NCBI GenBank assembly: GCA_022775005.1
Contig: JALFJR010000066.1
Location: 1-64,000, forward strand
Direction: 5' to 3'
Source of the DNA: Parabacteroides sp.
Lineage (GTDB): Bacteria > Bacteroidota > Bacteroidia > Bacteroidales > Tannerellaceae
Length of the DNA stretch: 64,000 nt
A model generated the notes under the pieces. It made no database searches, was not told where the DNA came from, and saw only the letters and a program-made list of their open reading frames with translations. Made by a program: the position numbers and the translations under genes. Below, piece by piece: positions 1 to 9,630 of the stretch. The first letter of the stretch is position 1, and each line of letters begins with the position of its first letter.

Positions 1-993
<993 letters not shown>

Positions 994-1169
994 TCAAATT
1001 GTTTTCTTTTTATCCTTAGCCCGGATTCCGTCTCTCATCGTAGTCCAAGGTCTTTCTCTTGACGGTACTCATCGATATACTCGATTCCGTTTCTTGTACT
1101 ACTTGTCGTATTATGTAAGTATCCTCAAAGATCGCTTTCGCAATCATCGTCGTTTCTCGATTGCGGGTG
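994..1169 (-). other. rRNA operon leader region
   Basis: Transcribed spacer between the rRNA promoter (1170-1201) and the 16S 5' end, read on the minus strand. It carries no open frame of note and is expected to hold antitermination and processing signals of the precursor rRNA. I could not assign individual boxes. Confidence 0.6.
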
Positions 1170-1201
1170 CAAAAGTAATGCTATAAAACATATCTACCAA
1201 A
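1170..1201 (-). promoter_or_regulatory. rRNA operon promoter, Bacteroides -33/-7 type
   Basis: On the minus strand TTTG (complement of 1198-1201) is followed after 20 nt by TACTTTTG (complement of 1170-1177). This matches the Bacteroidota sigma-ABfr consensus TTTG-N19-20-TAnnTTTG. AT-rich DNA with A and T runs lies just upstream (1202-1230), as expected for a strong rRNA promoter. Confidence 0.85.
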
Positions 1202-1298
1202 CATATTCGCAACTTTTTTCAAAAAAATTTGCGACGGGTATTCCTTGTCATGTCCCTTCTACCTATTATTGAGCGGCTTGCAGGTACCATGTTTTTTC

Positions 1299-1328
1299 CT
1301 AACTGGAGAAATATTTTTCCCAGTTAGG
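1299..1328. repeat. dispersed palindrome, copy 1
   Basis: Inverted repeat CCTAACTGG (1299-1307) / CCAGTTAGG (1320-1328) around an AT-rich core AGAAATATTTTT. Related palindromes occur at 33136-33171 and 46991-47038. It follows the end of the DUF4249 gene but has no U-tract after the stem on the minus strand, so it is not a typical intrinsic terminator. Confidence 0.7.
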
Positions 1329-1343
1329 GAAATAGTTCCCTGC

Positions 1344-2294
1344 TTACTCATAATCCACTTCCACCCGGTTCGGAGTACATCCTCCAAAGATACCTAAACC
1401 TCCATCTATATTACTATATACCCGGATGGGGTCCGCCAGACCTGCGTCAATTAAATGATTGGCAAAAGATCTGTCTGACTGATCTTGCAAGGTCTTTAAA
1501 TACCTATAATAGTCGGCAGAGATCGCATAAAGACGTACACGCAACCGTTTGGTTGCCTCACTGACATAATGAGTACTTGTTTGTAAGCGAATCGTATAGT
1601 TCTTTCCGTTGATCGACTCATCAGAGAACACCCGCCCGTCATAACCTGACAAATACTGTGAAAAAAGTATCTGATCCAAAGCGGAAGCACTTTGCACAAA
1701 AAGCGGCTCTTCCGCATAATCCAAATAGAGCACTCGCCAACTATACATAGAATCTACCTCATTGATCAAATTCCCCTCCTCCAAGCGGAACAGGTAATAG
1801 TCGTCTTCCTCGACTGCATCTTGAAAACTGATAGAGTACAAAACTCTTTTTACCGTACTATCCGTCGTACTTACTTCTCGTGTAGCCTTAGCTTCCAAAA
1901 GCTTGGAGGCTTGCGGGATTACCGTCTCCGCATGAATCGCCTCATAGCCAGGCGCTGAGACCTCCAGCCGAAGTCGATCAGAAACATCAGGAACAAAAGC
2001 GGCCTGATAACTACCCACCGCATTGAACAAGGTATCCCCAGGCACAAAAGGGATCGTCTCCTCATAGTGGTCATTCACATAAAGGCGTACCGTCGCATCG
2101 GGTATCACCACATTGGGATGATCATCGGTATAGAACCAGGTACGTGTCACGCTCAATCGCAAGGGTTCTCCCGCCACAGCCACTCCATTCACCACTAATC
2201 GGGGCGATTCACGCAAGTCCGAAAGGTCCACCTCAGTCAGACAGGCGGTCAAGCTTATACCCAAAAGTATATACAAAATCGTTTTCATACGCAT
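1344..2294 (-). CDS. DUF4249 family lipoprotein
   Basis: About 316 residues. The N-terminus is a lipoprotein signal (hydrophobic stretch then LTAC, with the lipidated Cys near residue 18). The remainder resembles the DUF4249 family, beta-rich outer-membrane-associated proteins that Bacteroidota often encode directly after a TonB-dependent receptor. The role is probably as a surface accessory to the receptor at 2300-4819; no substrate is known. The longest frame begins with a TTG at 2303; I chose the ATG at 2294, five nt after the receptor stop, while an ATG at 2288 is also possible. It is the last gene of the sigma/FecR/receptor run. Confidence 0.85.
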   Translation of the reverse strand: MRMKTILYILLGISLTACLTEVDLSDLRESPRLVVNGVAVAGEPLRLSVTRTWFYTDDHPNVVIPDATVRLYVNDHYEETIPFVPGDTLFNAVGSYQAAFVPDVSDRLRLEVSAPGYEAIHAETVIPQASKLLEAKATREVSTTDSTVKRVLYSISFQDAVEEDDYYLFRLEEGNLINEVDSMYSWRVLYLDYAEEPLFVQSASALDQILFSQYLSGYDGRVFSDESINGKNYTIRLQTSTHYVSEATKRLRVRLYAISADYYRYLKTLQDQSDRSFANHLIDAGLADPIRVYSNIDGGLGIFGGCTPNRVEVDYE

Positions 2295-2299
2295 TTTTA

Positions 2300-4819
2300 T
2301 CAAAATTGATAGGTGTAAGAGATGGAGGGAATCACTGGCACGATTCCTACCAGCTTAAATACAGGACGATACACATAGGTTTGCCCAAGTGTATTTACCA
2401 AGGAATAGCAATTGCCTCTTCGCTCATCCTTGATGATAAAAAGGGGATTCATGCGGCAATAGGCGTTGTATAACCCCACTTGCCAAATTCCCATCCTCCC
2501 CCTTGCCATAGGACGATAGAGGGTCAGTCCGATGTCCAACCGATGATAGGGCGGCAACTGATAATTGTTGCGTCGGCCATAAGCATTCAATGACTCCTCA
2601 TACGTATTATGCAACCAGTTATCTAAGCGTCCATAGCCATCCATCTGCCACCGAGAGGGAATCACTGGATTGGCCAGTTCATAATTATCCACGGAAAGAG
2701 TCAAATGATTGCCTGAGGAGTAGGTCCATGCGGCTGCCAGTTCCACCTTTTGAGAAAGTTTTTGAGTGAATGCCAGATTCACCTTATGCCGGTTGTCATA
2801 ACGGGAAGGGAAACGCTGCCCGTTGTCAATCTCAGCAAACTGACGATCCGACCACGATAGGGTATAACCCAGCGAAACACCCCAACGCCTTGCCTCTTTC
2901 CGAGCCAGCCATTCCACGCCATACGCCCGACCTTTCCCTACGGTCAGCTTCTCCTCCCAATCAGCAAACGACCCTATCACATGAAAATCATCTTTATAGG
3001 CCAACAGATTACGCATATTCTTATAATAACCCTCCATTGAGAAGTAATAACCATGCATTCCCTCATAGCCTATGGATAGTGTGCCTTGATCACTCCGCAT
3101 AGGTCGGAGGTGAGCGGTGGAGGGTGCCCAAGCATCCGTGGGTAAATTGATGTAGCTCTCGCTCAATAAATGGCTGTATTGGTGTTGGCGGGCATAGGAT
3201 AATCGCACCGAGCCACCCGAAAAGGGTTGCCAAGTCATCGCCCAACGAGGCTCAATCCCCACGTACACCTTTTGCTCAACGAGGAAAAGCCCGAAGCGCA
3301 CACCTCCATTTATGCGCATAGCCGGGCTAAGTTGGAAATCACCCTCCCCATAAATGACTCCCTCGTGGGTCCATAGCTGCTGGTTAGTGAAGTTGCGCTG
3401 TGTGGGTTCCTTTAAATCTGCCGAGAGGTTACTGCTCTGTGACAGGGTAGCTTCCGGACAATAGCGGTGTAACGTCCAAGCCAAACCTCCTTGCCAACGG
3501 TGCGACGCCCAGCGATGCTCCAAAGAGCCACGCAATCCCACATCTAACAGCGCATTGGATTGCACAGACTCAGCCACAGATGCCTGATAGGTGGAAGAGT
3601 TCGGTTCACCATAACTGTTTCGGGAGAGCGCTGAGGCACGGGTATGGTAGCGGGTAACAAACAGGTTGGCTTGCCCATAGCGTGCGCTATCCACCTGCCA
3701 CCGCCATCCTAAAGTAGCCATCAAGTTTCCCCAGCGCAATGCCCCCTTTTGCTCATCCAAATAGGCAATCTGTTCCGAGGTGGAAGGGGTTTCTTTCCGT
3801 CCACCCTTGAAATAATCTGTCCCTTGATACAAACTGAGGAAGAGTAGGTTGTGCCTATTCAGCCGATGATCTAACCGAACATTGAGATCGTGGAAGGCAT
3901 AACGGAAATTGAACCAATCCCCCCGATCCCTCTTCCGACTGTTAATGATCGCCAAGGTAGGGGCGGAAAGCAGATCCAACCAAGAGCGACGCAATCCGAC
4001 ATGGAAAGAGGTGCGCTCCTTGATCAACGGTCCCTCCAACCGAAAAGCACCAGCAGTCAATCCCAAAGTCGCACTTCCGTGCAACTGTTCAAAGTTGCCC
4101 GAACGGGTATTCATATCCAGTACTGAAGAGAGTCGCCCCCCATAACGAGCCGGGAAAGCGGACTTGTAAAAGGCGAGGCTACGCACCATATCGGTATGGA
4201 AAGCGGAAAAGAGCCCACCTACATGATTCACCGGATAGATAGGTACACCATCCAACAGGAAGAGATTGTCATCTCCCTCTCCGCCACGCACATAGAGGCC
4301 TGCCAACCCCTCCGTACCGTTCGATACGCCAGGAGTTTGTTGTAAGGTCTTCACCACATCCGGCTCACCCAACAGCGTAGGGGTATGATGAAATTGTTTG
4401 CCAGAGAGCATCGCTGCCGCCATCCACTCCAACGTATCCACAGAATCGTTTATCGCCTCCGCAGTAATCACCACCTCGCTCAGTTGCACCTGTCGGGTAG
4501 GTTCAGCAGTCCTCGTTTTTCGTTTCAGAATAATGACCCTACCCGTTTGGTGATAAGTTATGGGTGTTTCCGCAAAAAGATGTACCAAGCATTCGCTCAA
4601 AGGTTGTTGCTCTACATCTAATGTATAAGGAGGCTGATCATCCAGCAGGGTCGATTCATAGGAGAAGGAGACATCCGCCTCGGCCTCCAACTGCGTCAGG
4701 ATCTCTCGCAAAGGGCGTTGGCTGAGGTGTAGAGTGAGGGTTTTCTCTTGGGCGATCAACCATTGGCTGATCCCCAACAGACTGCATAACAGATACCTAA
4801 ACACCTTGCTCAGCCTCAT
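2300..4819 (-). CDS. TonB-dependent receptor with N-terminal STN signalling domain
   Basis: About 839 residues, outer membrane. A signal peptide ends near ...WLIAQ (about residue 23). An STN (secretin/TonB short N-terminal) domain follows at about 24-97, then a TonB-box-like segment (LSEVVITAE), the plug (LYVRGGEGDDNLFLLDGVP) and a 22-strand-type barrel ending in aromatic YTYQF. STN domains talk to FecR-type anti-sigma factors, and fecR ends four nt upstream, so this is a transducer that imports a ligand and signals its presence. The ligand is unknown. The frame is open further upstream to 4894 inside fecR; the ATG at 4819 is chosen because it directly precedes the signal peptide. Confidence 0.92.
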   Translation of the reverse strand: MRLSKVFRYLLCSLLGISQWLIAQEKTLTLHLSQRPLREILTQLEAEADVSFSYESTLLDDQPPYTLDVEQQPLSECLVHLFAETPITYHQTGRVIILKRKTRTAEPTRQVQLSEVVITAEAINDSVDTLEWMAAAMLSGKQFHHTPTLLGEPDVVKTLQQTPGVSNGTEGLAGLYVRGGEGDDNLFLLDGVPIYPVNHVGGLFSAFHTDMVRSLAFYKSAFPARYGGRLSSVLDMNTRSGNFEQLHGSATLGLTAGAFRLEGPLIKERTSFHVGLRRSWLDLLSAPTLAIINSRKRDRGDWFNFRYAFHDLNVRLDHRLNRHNLLFLSLYQGTDYFKGGRKETPSTSEQIAYLDEQKGALRWGNLMATLGWRWQVDSARYGQANLFVTRYHTRASALSRNSYGEPNSSTYQASVAESVQSNALLDVGLRGSLEHRWASHRWQGGLAWTLHRYCPEATLSQSSNLSADLKEPTQRNFTNQQLWTHEGVIYGEGDFQLSPAMRINGGVRFGLFLVEQKVYVGIEPRWAMTWQPFSGGSVRLSYARQHQYSHLLSESYINLPTDAWAPSTAHLRPMRSDQGTLSIGYEGMHGYYFSMEGYYKNMRNLLAYKDDFHVIGSFADWEEKLTVGKGRAYGVEWLARKEARRWGVSLGYTLSWSDRQFAEIDNGQRFPSRYDNRHKVNLAFTQKLSQKVELAAAWTYSSGNHLTLSVDNYELANPVIPSRWQMDGYGRLDNWLHNTYEESLNAYGRRNNYQLPPYHRLDIGLTLYRPMARGRMGIWQVGLYNAYCRMNPLFIIKDERRGNCYSLVNTLGQTYVYRPVFKLVGIVPVIPSISYTYQF

Positions 4820-4823
4820 GCGT

Positions 4824-5684
4824 TCAAGGATTAGGGGGATTCTGCGTGATACGCACATCCAACGTTTCATTGACCACTTGCAATGCCTCCTCAAGGGTCA
4901 GCTCTTCCAAGGTGACCGTCAAACGTTTATCCGCATCGCCTGAATAGCTAAGCATCGTCTGATAGGACTGTTCCAGATCAGCAACCACCTGAGGTAAAGG
5001 GGTCTCCTCAAAACGCAGGCGATGGGTCAGCCAGGCCAATTCATTCGGATTTGGTTGTTCTGTTACTTTTATACGTTGATCTCCCGAAGTATAGTACGCC
5101 TGCAAACCTGCAGTTAGCGCTACAGAATCCTTTTTTTCCCGCAAGGCAAAACCCACTTTCCCGCTCATGACATCGACCACAGTTCGCTCCTTTTCGGCCA
5201 CGACCTGAAAGCGAGTGCCCAATACCGTCACTCGGCTCTCCGCTGTCTCTACCCGGAAAGGACATGCCTCGTCATGCCGCACCTCAAAAAGCGCTTTTCC
5301 CTCCAAACGCACTAAACGCACCTCCTGACCATAGTGCCGTGCGTCATAAGTCAATCGGCTACCTCCCGCTAACGAGATCTCGGTCTGATCAGGCAATGTC
5401 AACTGTTTAACTTGTTGCGCTTCTGCTGTAAAGGTCACCCAGTCGGGCTGTTTCTGTTGCCATTGATAGAATCCAATGAGGCTGACAAGCAGGGCTACGG
5501 AGGCAGCCACGGTCCAGGCATAGGTCGATCTCATCCACACACGCTTCAAAGAGGAGATTCCCTGTGCCTCGGAGAAGCGTAGCCATGCCCGGTCAGGATC
5601 CAAGGCTCCCGGTCGGTAACGCTTAGCCACAAATCGAATGGCCTGCTCACTCCTCTCCCCTTGCTTGTCAACACTCATCGACAT
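4824..5684 (-). CDS. FecR family anti-sigma factor
   Basis: 286 residues, inner membrane. A cytoplasmic N-terminal segment (1-54) would hold the sigma factor. One transmembrane helix lies at about 55-74, followed by a periplasmic FecR domain (about 85-200, with the typical LEGKALFEV and VLGTRFQV strands) and a C-terminal DUF4974 domain (about 213-283) that contacts the receptor STN domain. It lies between the beta-barrel gene (36-nt gap) and the receptor (4-nt gap) and is probably co-transcribed with both. It should release or activate the ECF sigma factor at 6577-7092 when the receptor is occupied. Confidence 0.93.
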   Translation of the reverse strand: MSMSVDKQGERSEQAIRFVAKRYRPGALDPDRAWLRFSEAQGISSLKRVWMRSTYAWTVAASVALLVSLIGFYQWQQKQPDWVTFTAEAQQVKQLTLPDQTEISLAGGSRLTYDARHYGQEVRLVRLEGKALFEVRHDEACPFRVETAESRVTVLGTRFQVVAEKERTVVDVMSGKVGFALREKKDSVALTAGLQAYYTSGDQRIKVTEQPNPNELAWLTHRLRFEETPLPQVVADLEQSYQTMLSYSGDADKRLTVTLEELTLEEALQVVNETLDVRITQNPPNP

Positions 5685-5720
5685 TCTCTAACAATATGAA
5701 AATATGAAACTAAAGTTCGA

Positions 5721-6494
5721 TTACTTACTCATCCTAAACCGATAACCAATGGTCAGCATCAGGGTGTTATAGTTTGCTCCAATAGAGGGATAATAACCTC
5801 CTACGATCGAGGGAGTATGCTGAATGGTGTAAGGCTCTCCTTCATCGCCTAATGAAAGCTCATAACCCACCTTAAACTGCCAATTGTCCACCTCCAGACC
5901 TAAACCAGTCGTGACACCCCAGTCGAAATGGCTATGCCCAACGTAGGGATTGTCGTTTCCCGACTTCATTCCGTTTATTTCAGATGACTCCTCCTTGAAA
6001 GAATAGCCATATTGCTTCTCCAACACCTCCTTCAGCTCTGGCGTGACGGCTGTCCAAGTAGTAGCCCCATAGTCACCCCACTCCCAGTCATTCTTCACAG
6101 CGTAAGCGGCATACATACCCGCCTCGAAGTGCATCCGCCAACGGTCGTTCACCTGCCAAGAGAAGTCAGCCACAACAGGCACTTGCAGGAAGTGCTGCGT
6201 AATCCTTCCCTGCCGCAAGCCATAACCTATGCGATCCTCATTGACACTCATCCAGAGGCCAGTGGGTGCACTGTTACCCCGATTAGTATAGTAAAGGCCA
6301 GATTTGATGCCGATCCATCCCGGCTTGAAAGTATAATCCATGCCAACACCCGCACGCACTGCCGGATGCCAAGTTGTTCCATTCACTCGTTTAGAGACCG
6401 TGACACCTACCTCCGGCATCACGCTCCAACCCTCTTGCGCCTGCACTGTCCCCAAGCAGCAGGCCGCAACCATCATTAACACGAATTTTCTCAT
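5721..6494 (-). CDS. outer-membrane beta-barrel protein, PorT/OmpW-like
   Basis: 257 residues with a clear signal peptide (MRKFVLMMVAACCLGTVQA). Alternating amphipathic strands follow, such as GMDYTFKPGWIGIKSGLYY, and the end is a barrel-like LTIGYRFRMSK. It resembles the small outer-membrane beta-barrel families common in Bacteroidota. It is inserted between the sigma factor gene and fecR, an uncommon position, so it is likely part of the same regulon. Its function is not known. A candidate regulated promoter lies at 6530-6560. Confidence 0.8.
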   Translation of the reverse strand: MRKFVLMMVAACCLGTVQAQEGWSVMPEVGVTVSKRVNGTTWHPAVRAGVGMDYTFKPGWIGIKSGLYYTNRGNSAPTGLWMSVNEDRIGYGLRQGRITQHFLQVPVVADFSWQVNDRWRMHFEAGMYAAYAVKNDWEWGDYGATTWTAVTPELKEVLEKQYGYSFKEESSEINGMKSGNDNPYVGHSHFDWGVTTGLGLEVDNWQFKVGYELSLGDEGEPYTIQHTPSIVGGYYPSIGANYNTLMLTIGYRFRMSK

Positions 6495-6529
6495 CTTCTT
6501 TTTTCTGTTTTAAAGGTTGATTCTACCCC

Positions 6530-6560
6530 TAAGACAGCGAAGGGTCGAAAAACCCCTATC
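6530..6560 (-). promoter_or_regulatory. candidate ECF-sigma target upstream of the barrel-fecR operon
   Basis: Between the sigma factor gene and the barrel gene, the minus strand reads GGGGTTTTTCGACCC, then TTCGCTGTCTTA. It contains a short GGGT/ACCC inverted repeat and a GTCTTA element. No TAnnTTTG housekeeping box is seen here. The pattern resembles upstream regions of other Bacteroides FecR/TonB loci as I recall them. The assignment is an inference. Confidence 0.35.
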
Positions 6561-6576
6561 CCCTTTTCGAAAAAAA

Positions 6577-7092
6577 TCAACTAAAAAAGAACAGATAAAC
6601 ACGGATCGCCGCTTCACGTAGGCTCTTTAGCGCCTTACCCATCTGATTCTCTACGGTTTTCAGGGAAAGATGCAACCGATCAGCAATCTCTTGCTGTTTC
6701 AGGCCATCTCGTTTGGAAAGCAAGAAGATCTCTCGCCGAGCTGGCGGTAATGTGTCAATTGCACGCCACAGGCGGGCATGTTCCTCCGCTTCTCTTATCG
6801 CCTCCTCTTCCGATTCATCCGCCACATCAAGCAAACCCTCCGCAGGGATGAGCGTCTCCGTACGCATAGCGAAGGAGAGCGACCGATGCTTGACCGCCTG
6901 AAACAGGTAGGATTTCAAGTTCTCGATACACTCTCCGGCTCTCAGCTTCGCCCATACTTCCGTAAAGGTCTGCTGCACAATATCCTCCGCATCGTCCGTA
7001 GAGGTGATGTAGCGCAACGAGAAGAGGCACAAGGGTTGATACCAACGTTTAAACGCACCCTCGAAAGCCTCCGCTGTTATCATTGCTGTCAT
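6577..7092 (-). CDS. ECF-type RNA polymerase sigma factor
   Basis: 171 residues. Sigma region 2 is at about 12-80 (YITSTDDAEDIVQQTFTEVW) and the region 4 helix-turn-helix at about 115-165 (LPPARREIFLLSKRDGLKQQEIADRLHLSLKTVENQ). It is the cytoplasmic partner of the FecR protein encoded two genes downstream. It starts 8 nt after the trpS stop with no terminator between, so it may be co-transcribed with trpS at a basal level. An alternative start is the ATG three codons in. Confidence 0.94.
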   Translation of the reverse strand: MTAMITAEAFEGAFKRWYQPLCLFSLRYITSTDDAEDIVQQTFTEVWAKLRAGECIENLKSYLFQAVKHRSLSFAMRTETLIPAEGLLDVADESEEEAIREAEEHARLWRAIDTLPPARREIFLLSKRDGLKQQEIADRLHLSLKTVENQMGKALKSLREAAIRVYLFFFS

Positions 7093-7100
7093 ATACCTAT

Positions 7101-8153
7101 TTAATAAGGACGGAAACCGATGATCTGACGCACCTCGTTCAAGGTCTTCGCCGCACTCTCACGCGCCTTCGCCGCTCCCTCACGTGCCACTTTCTCCATA
7201 TACTCCGTATTAGCGGCAATATCGAGGATACGCTCACGGATTGGCGCACAAAAGGCGTTGATATCCGCAGCCAACTGCTTCTTCATATCGCCATAGCGGA
7301 TCTCGCAGTTGTTGTATTTCTCGTTGAAGTAGTCGTAAGTGTCCTTCGTGGAGACAATCTCCATCATGGTGAAGAGGTTCTGGATCGGTGCCGGCTTCTC
7401 GCTGTTCGGCTCCGTAGGGCCTTGGTCAGTCACCGCCTTCATCACCTTCTTCTTGATGGTCTTCTCGTCGTCGATCAAGTAGATCGCATTGCCCTCGCTC
7501 TTACCCATCTTGCCAGAGCCATCCAAGCCGGGCACCTTCACGCTGCGCTCACCCAAATGGAAAGAGGCTGGAATAGGGAAGAACTCCACGCCATAGGTCG
7601 TATTGAAGCGACGGGCGAAACGACGAGCCATCTCCATATTCTGCTCTTGGTCTTTTCCCACAGGCACCTTCAACGCCTTGTGAATAATAATATCCGCCGC
7701 CATCAAAGTCGGGTAGGTCAGCAATCCAGCACTCACGCTGTGCTTGTTACCCTCGTTAAAGATCTCGCGCTCCACATCGCCCTCCGAGCCCTCGCGGCTG
7801 ATGTGCAACTGCTGGCGTGCCTTGTCCTTGAAAGAGGCGGTACGCATCAACTCGCCAATACCAGCGTTCATATTTAAATAAAGGTAAAGCTCCACTACCT
7901 CAGGCACGTCGCTCTGCACGTAAATCGTCGCCTTCTCAGGATCCAATCCGCAAGCCAAATACTCCGAGAGGATTGTCTTCGCACTGTTACGAATATTGTC
8001 AGGATGCGGATGCGTGGTCAACGAATGCCAATCCGCAATAAAGAAAAAGCAATTATACTCCTCTTGCATCTGCAAGAAACTCTTCACAGCACCGAAATAG
8101 TTACCCAAATGCAGGTTACCTGTGGGCCGGATGCCACTCACTACAGTTTCCAT
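7101..8153 (-). CDS. trpS: tryptophanyl-tRNA synthetase
   Basis: 350 residues, cytoplasm. It charges tRNA-Trp with tryptophan using ATP. Class I signatures are visible: the HIGH-type motif TGNLHLGN near residue 12, and the KMSKS-type motif GKMGKSEGN near residue 215. The length is typical for bacterial TrpRS. The 5' leader is about 30 nt. It is followed closely by the ECF sigma gene. Confidence 0.98.
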   Translation of the reverse strand: METVVSGIRPTGNLHLGNYFGAVKSFLQMQEEYNCFFFIADWHSLTTHPHPDNIRNSAKTILSEYLACGLDPEKATIYVQSDVPEVVELYLYLNMNAGIGELMRTASFKDKARQQLHISREGSEGDVEREIFNEGNKHSVSAGLLTYPTLMAADIIIHKALKVPVGKDQEQNMEMARRFARRFNTTYGVEFFPIPASFHLGERSVKVPGLDGSGKMGKSEGNAIYLIDDEKTIKKKVMKAVTDQGPTEPNSEKPAPIQNLFTMMEIVSTKDTYDYFNEKYNNCEIRYGDMKKQLAADINAFCAPIRERILDIAANTEYMEKVAREGAAKARESAAKTLNEVRQIIGFRPY

Positions 8154-8236
8154 TCTTTCGTTCGTTTTGTTAAAATTCTAATCGCCGCGAAGATAGCAAT
8201 ATTCAACTAAAAAGGCGATTATTCTCTCAAAAACGC

Positions 8237-8244
8237 TATTTTTG
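8237..8244 (+). promoter_or_regulatory. -7 promoter element for the EamA transporter gene
   Basis: TATTTTTG matches TAnnTTTG and lies about 27 nt before the ATG at 8271. No clear -33 TTTG is seen. Confidence 0.5.
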
Positions 8245-8270
8245 CGCCTTGGTTAGATAAAGTGGACATT

Positions 8271-9209
8271 ATGAATGTACAAGCTAAAGGTTATCTTTTA
8301 GGGGCGATCGCCGCAGCCAGCTACGGCATGAACCCGCTCTTCGCACTCCCTTTGTATGAAGCAGGCATGGCGCCAGATTCCGTGCTCTTCTGGCGATACC
8401 TCTTCGCACTGCCGGTATTGGCCATCATGTTAATTGCCCGTGGACGTCATTTTCGGTTAGAGAAGCGACATCTTTTCCCGTTGATTGCCTTAGGATTGCT
8501 ACTTGCGCTCTCCTCGCTCGCCCTTTTCGAGAGCTACCATTACATGGCGGCCGGCATTGCCTCCACATTACTGTTTGTCTATCCCATCATGGTAGCGTTG
8601 ATCATGACACTCTGCTTTCGGGAGAAGCTGACCAAACTCACGCTTTTCTGCATCGTGATTGCCCTAAGCGGTATCGGGTTGCTCTATCAAGGAGATGATG
8701 GAGACACATTGAACTTGGTGGGTGTACTTTTGGTAATGGCCTCCTCGCTATTTTATGCCATCTACATTGTGGCGGTCAACCGTCCTTTCTTGCAAGGGAT
8801 CGCCACCTTGAAACTGACCTTCTATACACTGCTATTTGGTGTCTCACTCTTTATTTTCCGAGTCGATTTTGGGCAAAGCCTTCAATGTCCAACGCATTGG
8901 TACTTATGGGGTAATGCCATCTGCTTGGCGATCTTCCCAACGGCTATCTCCTTCCTGTGCACCACCCAGGCGATTCAGTGTATAGGTGCGACCCCCACGG
9001 CCATCTTAGGAGCATTAGAGCCTTTAACCGCCGTCTTTTTTGGTATCACGATCTTTGGAGAGGCAATGACTCCCCGGTTAGCTATCGGCATTCTATTGAT
9101 CATCTCAGCCGTCACCTTGATCATTGCCGGCAACACGGTTACCACGCACTTGCTACGCCTTCGCAAGCTGTTTCCCCGACTGCCGTTTCGTCAGTTTTGG
9201 TCTGTGTAA
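8271..9209 (+). CDS. EamA/DMT family transporter
   Basis: About 312 residues with ten hydrophobic segments arranged as two EamA repeats, ending in a short basic tail (RLRKLFPRLPFRQF). It belongs to the drug/metabolite transporter superfamily of inner-membrane exporters or importers; the substrate cannot be told from sequence. An in-frame GTG lies at 8262; I chose the ATG at 8271. It is transcribed divergently from trpS. Confidence 0.9.
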   Translation: MNVQAKGYLLGAIAAASYGMNPLFALPLYEAGMAPDSVLFWRYLFALPVLAIMLIARGRHFRLEKRHLFPLIALGLLLALSSLALFESYHYMAAGIASTLLFVYPIMVALIMTLCFREKLTKLTLFCIVIALSGIGLLYQGDDGDTLNLVGVLLVMASSLFYAIYIVAVNRPFLQGIATLKLTFYTLLFGVSLFIFRVDFGQSLQCPTHWYLWGNAICLAIFPTAISFLCTTQAIQCIGATPTAILGALEPLTAVFFGITIFGEAMTPRLAIGILLIISAVTLIIAGNTVTTHLLRLRKLFPRLPFRQFWSV

Positions 9210-9211
9210 AC

Positions 9212-9406
9212 TCACCTTAATTCCATCATAATATCCAAGTAGGAGCGACGACCCTCGATATAGTCGGCAAAAACCAACTCGGCCTCTTGGTGATGCAGCA
9301 CTTGACAATTGCCACATTGATCGCAATCGGCGATGCAACGAAAGCGCTCCCGTATGAAACGGGCGCGCTCGTCACGATCAGATTGTGTGATATCAGGTGC
9401 TTTCAT
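9212..9406 (-). CDS. small cysteine-rich protein B (paralogue of the adjacent gene)
   Basis: 64 residues, no signal peptide. It contains CIADCDQCGNC, then a conserved segment FADYIEGRR. The upstream gene at 9403-9630 has the same plan (an N-terminal R-R-rich helix, a C-x-x-C-type cluster and YEDYIEGRRELAEI), so the two are paralogues. The start overlaps the stop of the upstream gene by 4 nt. The cysteine pattern could bind zinc or an Fe-S cluster. I do not recognise a named family. It is the last of three genes coupled to lpdA. Confidence 0.75.
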   Translation of the reverse strand: MKAPDITQSDRDERARFIRERFRCIADCDQCGNCQVLHHQEAELVFADYIEGRRSYLDIMMELR

Positions 9407-9630
9407 TTGCGTTGCTTCCCGGCGAACCGTTCACTATAAGCTTGATTGATCTCCGCAAGCTCACGGCGACCTTCGATATAATCCTCATAGATCTTATCCA
9501 CACTGCCACCGCCTAACCAGCAACTGGAGCAGAGCTCACATCCGCTGCTGCCACAAAAGCCTAATGCCTTGTTGACAATGCGGATGCGTTCCTCCCGTGT
9601 GGTATCTTTGATCAACAAGCTGCTACTCAT
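9403..9630 (-). CDS. small cysteine-rich protein A
   Basis: 75 residues, cytoplasmic. Four cysteines lie in CGSSGCELCSSC, followed by WLGGGSVDKIYEDYIEGRRELAEI. It is a paralogue of the next gene. Its start overlaps the lpdA stop by 4 nt (ATGA type), implying translational coupling to dihydrolipoyl dehydrogenase. It could be a small metal or Fe-S protein that works with the flavoprotein, or a redox-regulated accessory; both are guesses. No named family is recognised. Confidence 0.8.
   Translation of the reverse strand: MSSSLLIKDTTREERIRIVNKALGFCGSSGCELCSSCWLGGGSVDKIYEDYIEGRRELAEINQAYSERFAGKQRK

Noticed and set aside
1299-1328. Terminator for the DUF4249 operon
   Set aside because: The stem is good but is followed by A, not T, on the minus strand; the same palindrome recurs elsewhere in other contexts.
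7083-7877. 264-codon plus-strand frame opposite trpS
   Set aside because: Shadow of a strongly conserved synthetase gene; its translation is Leu/Arg/His-rich with no domain.
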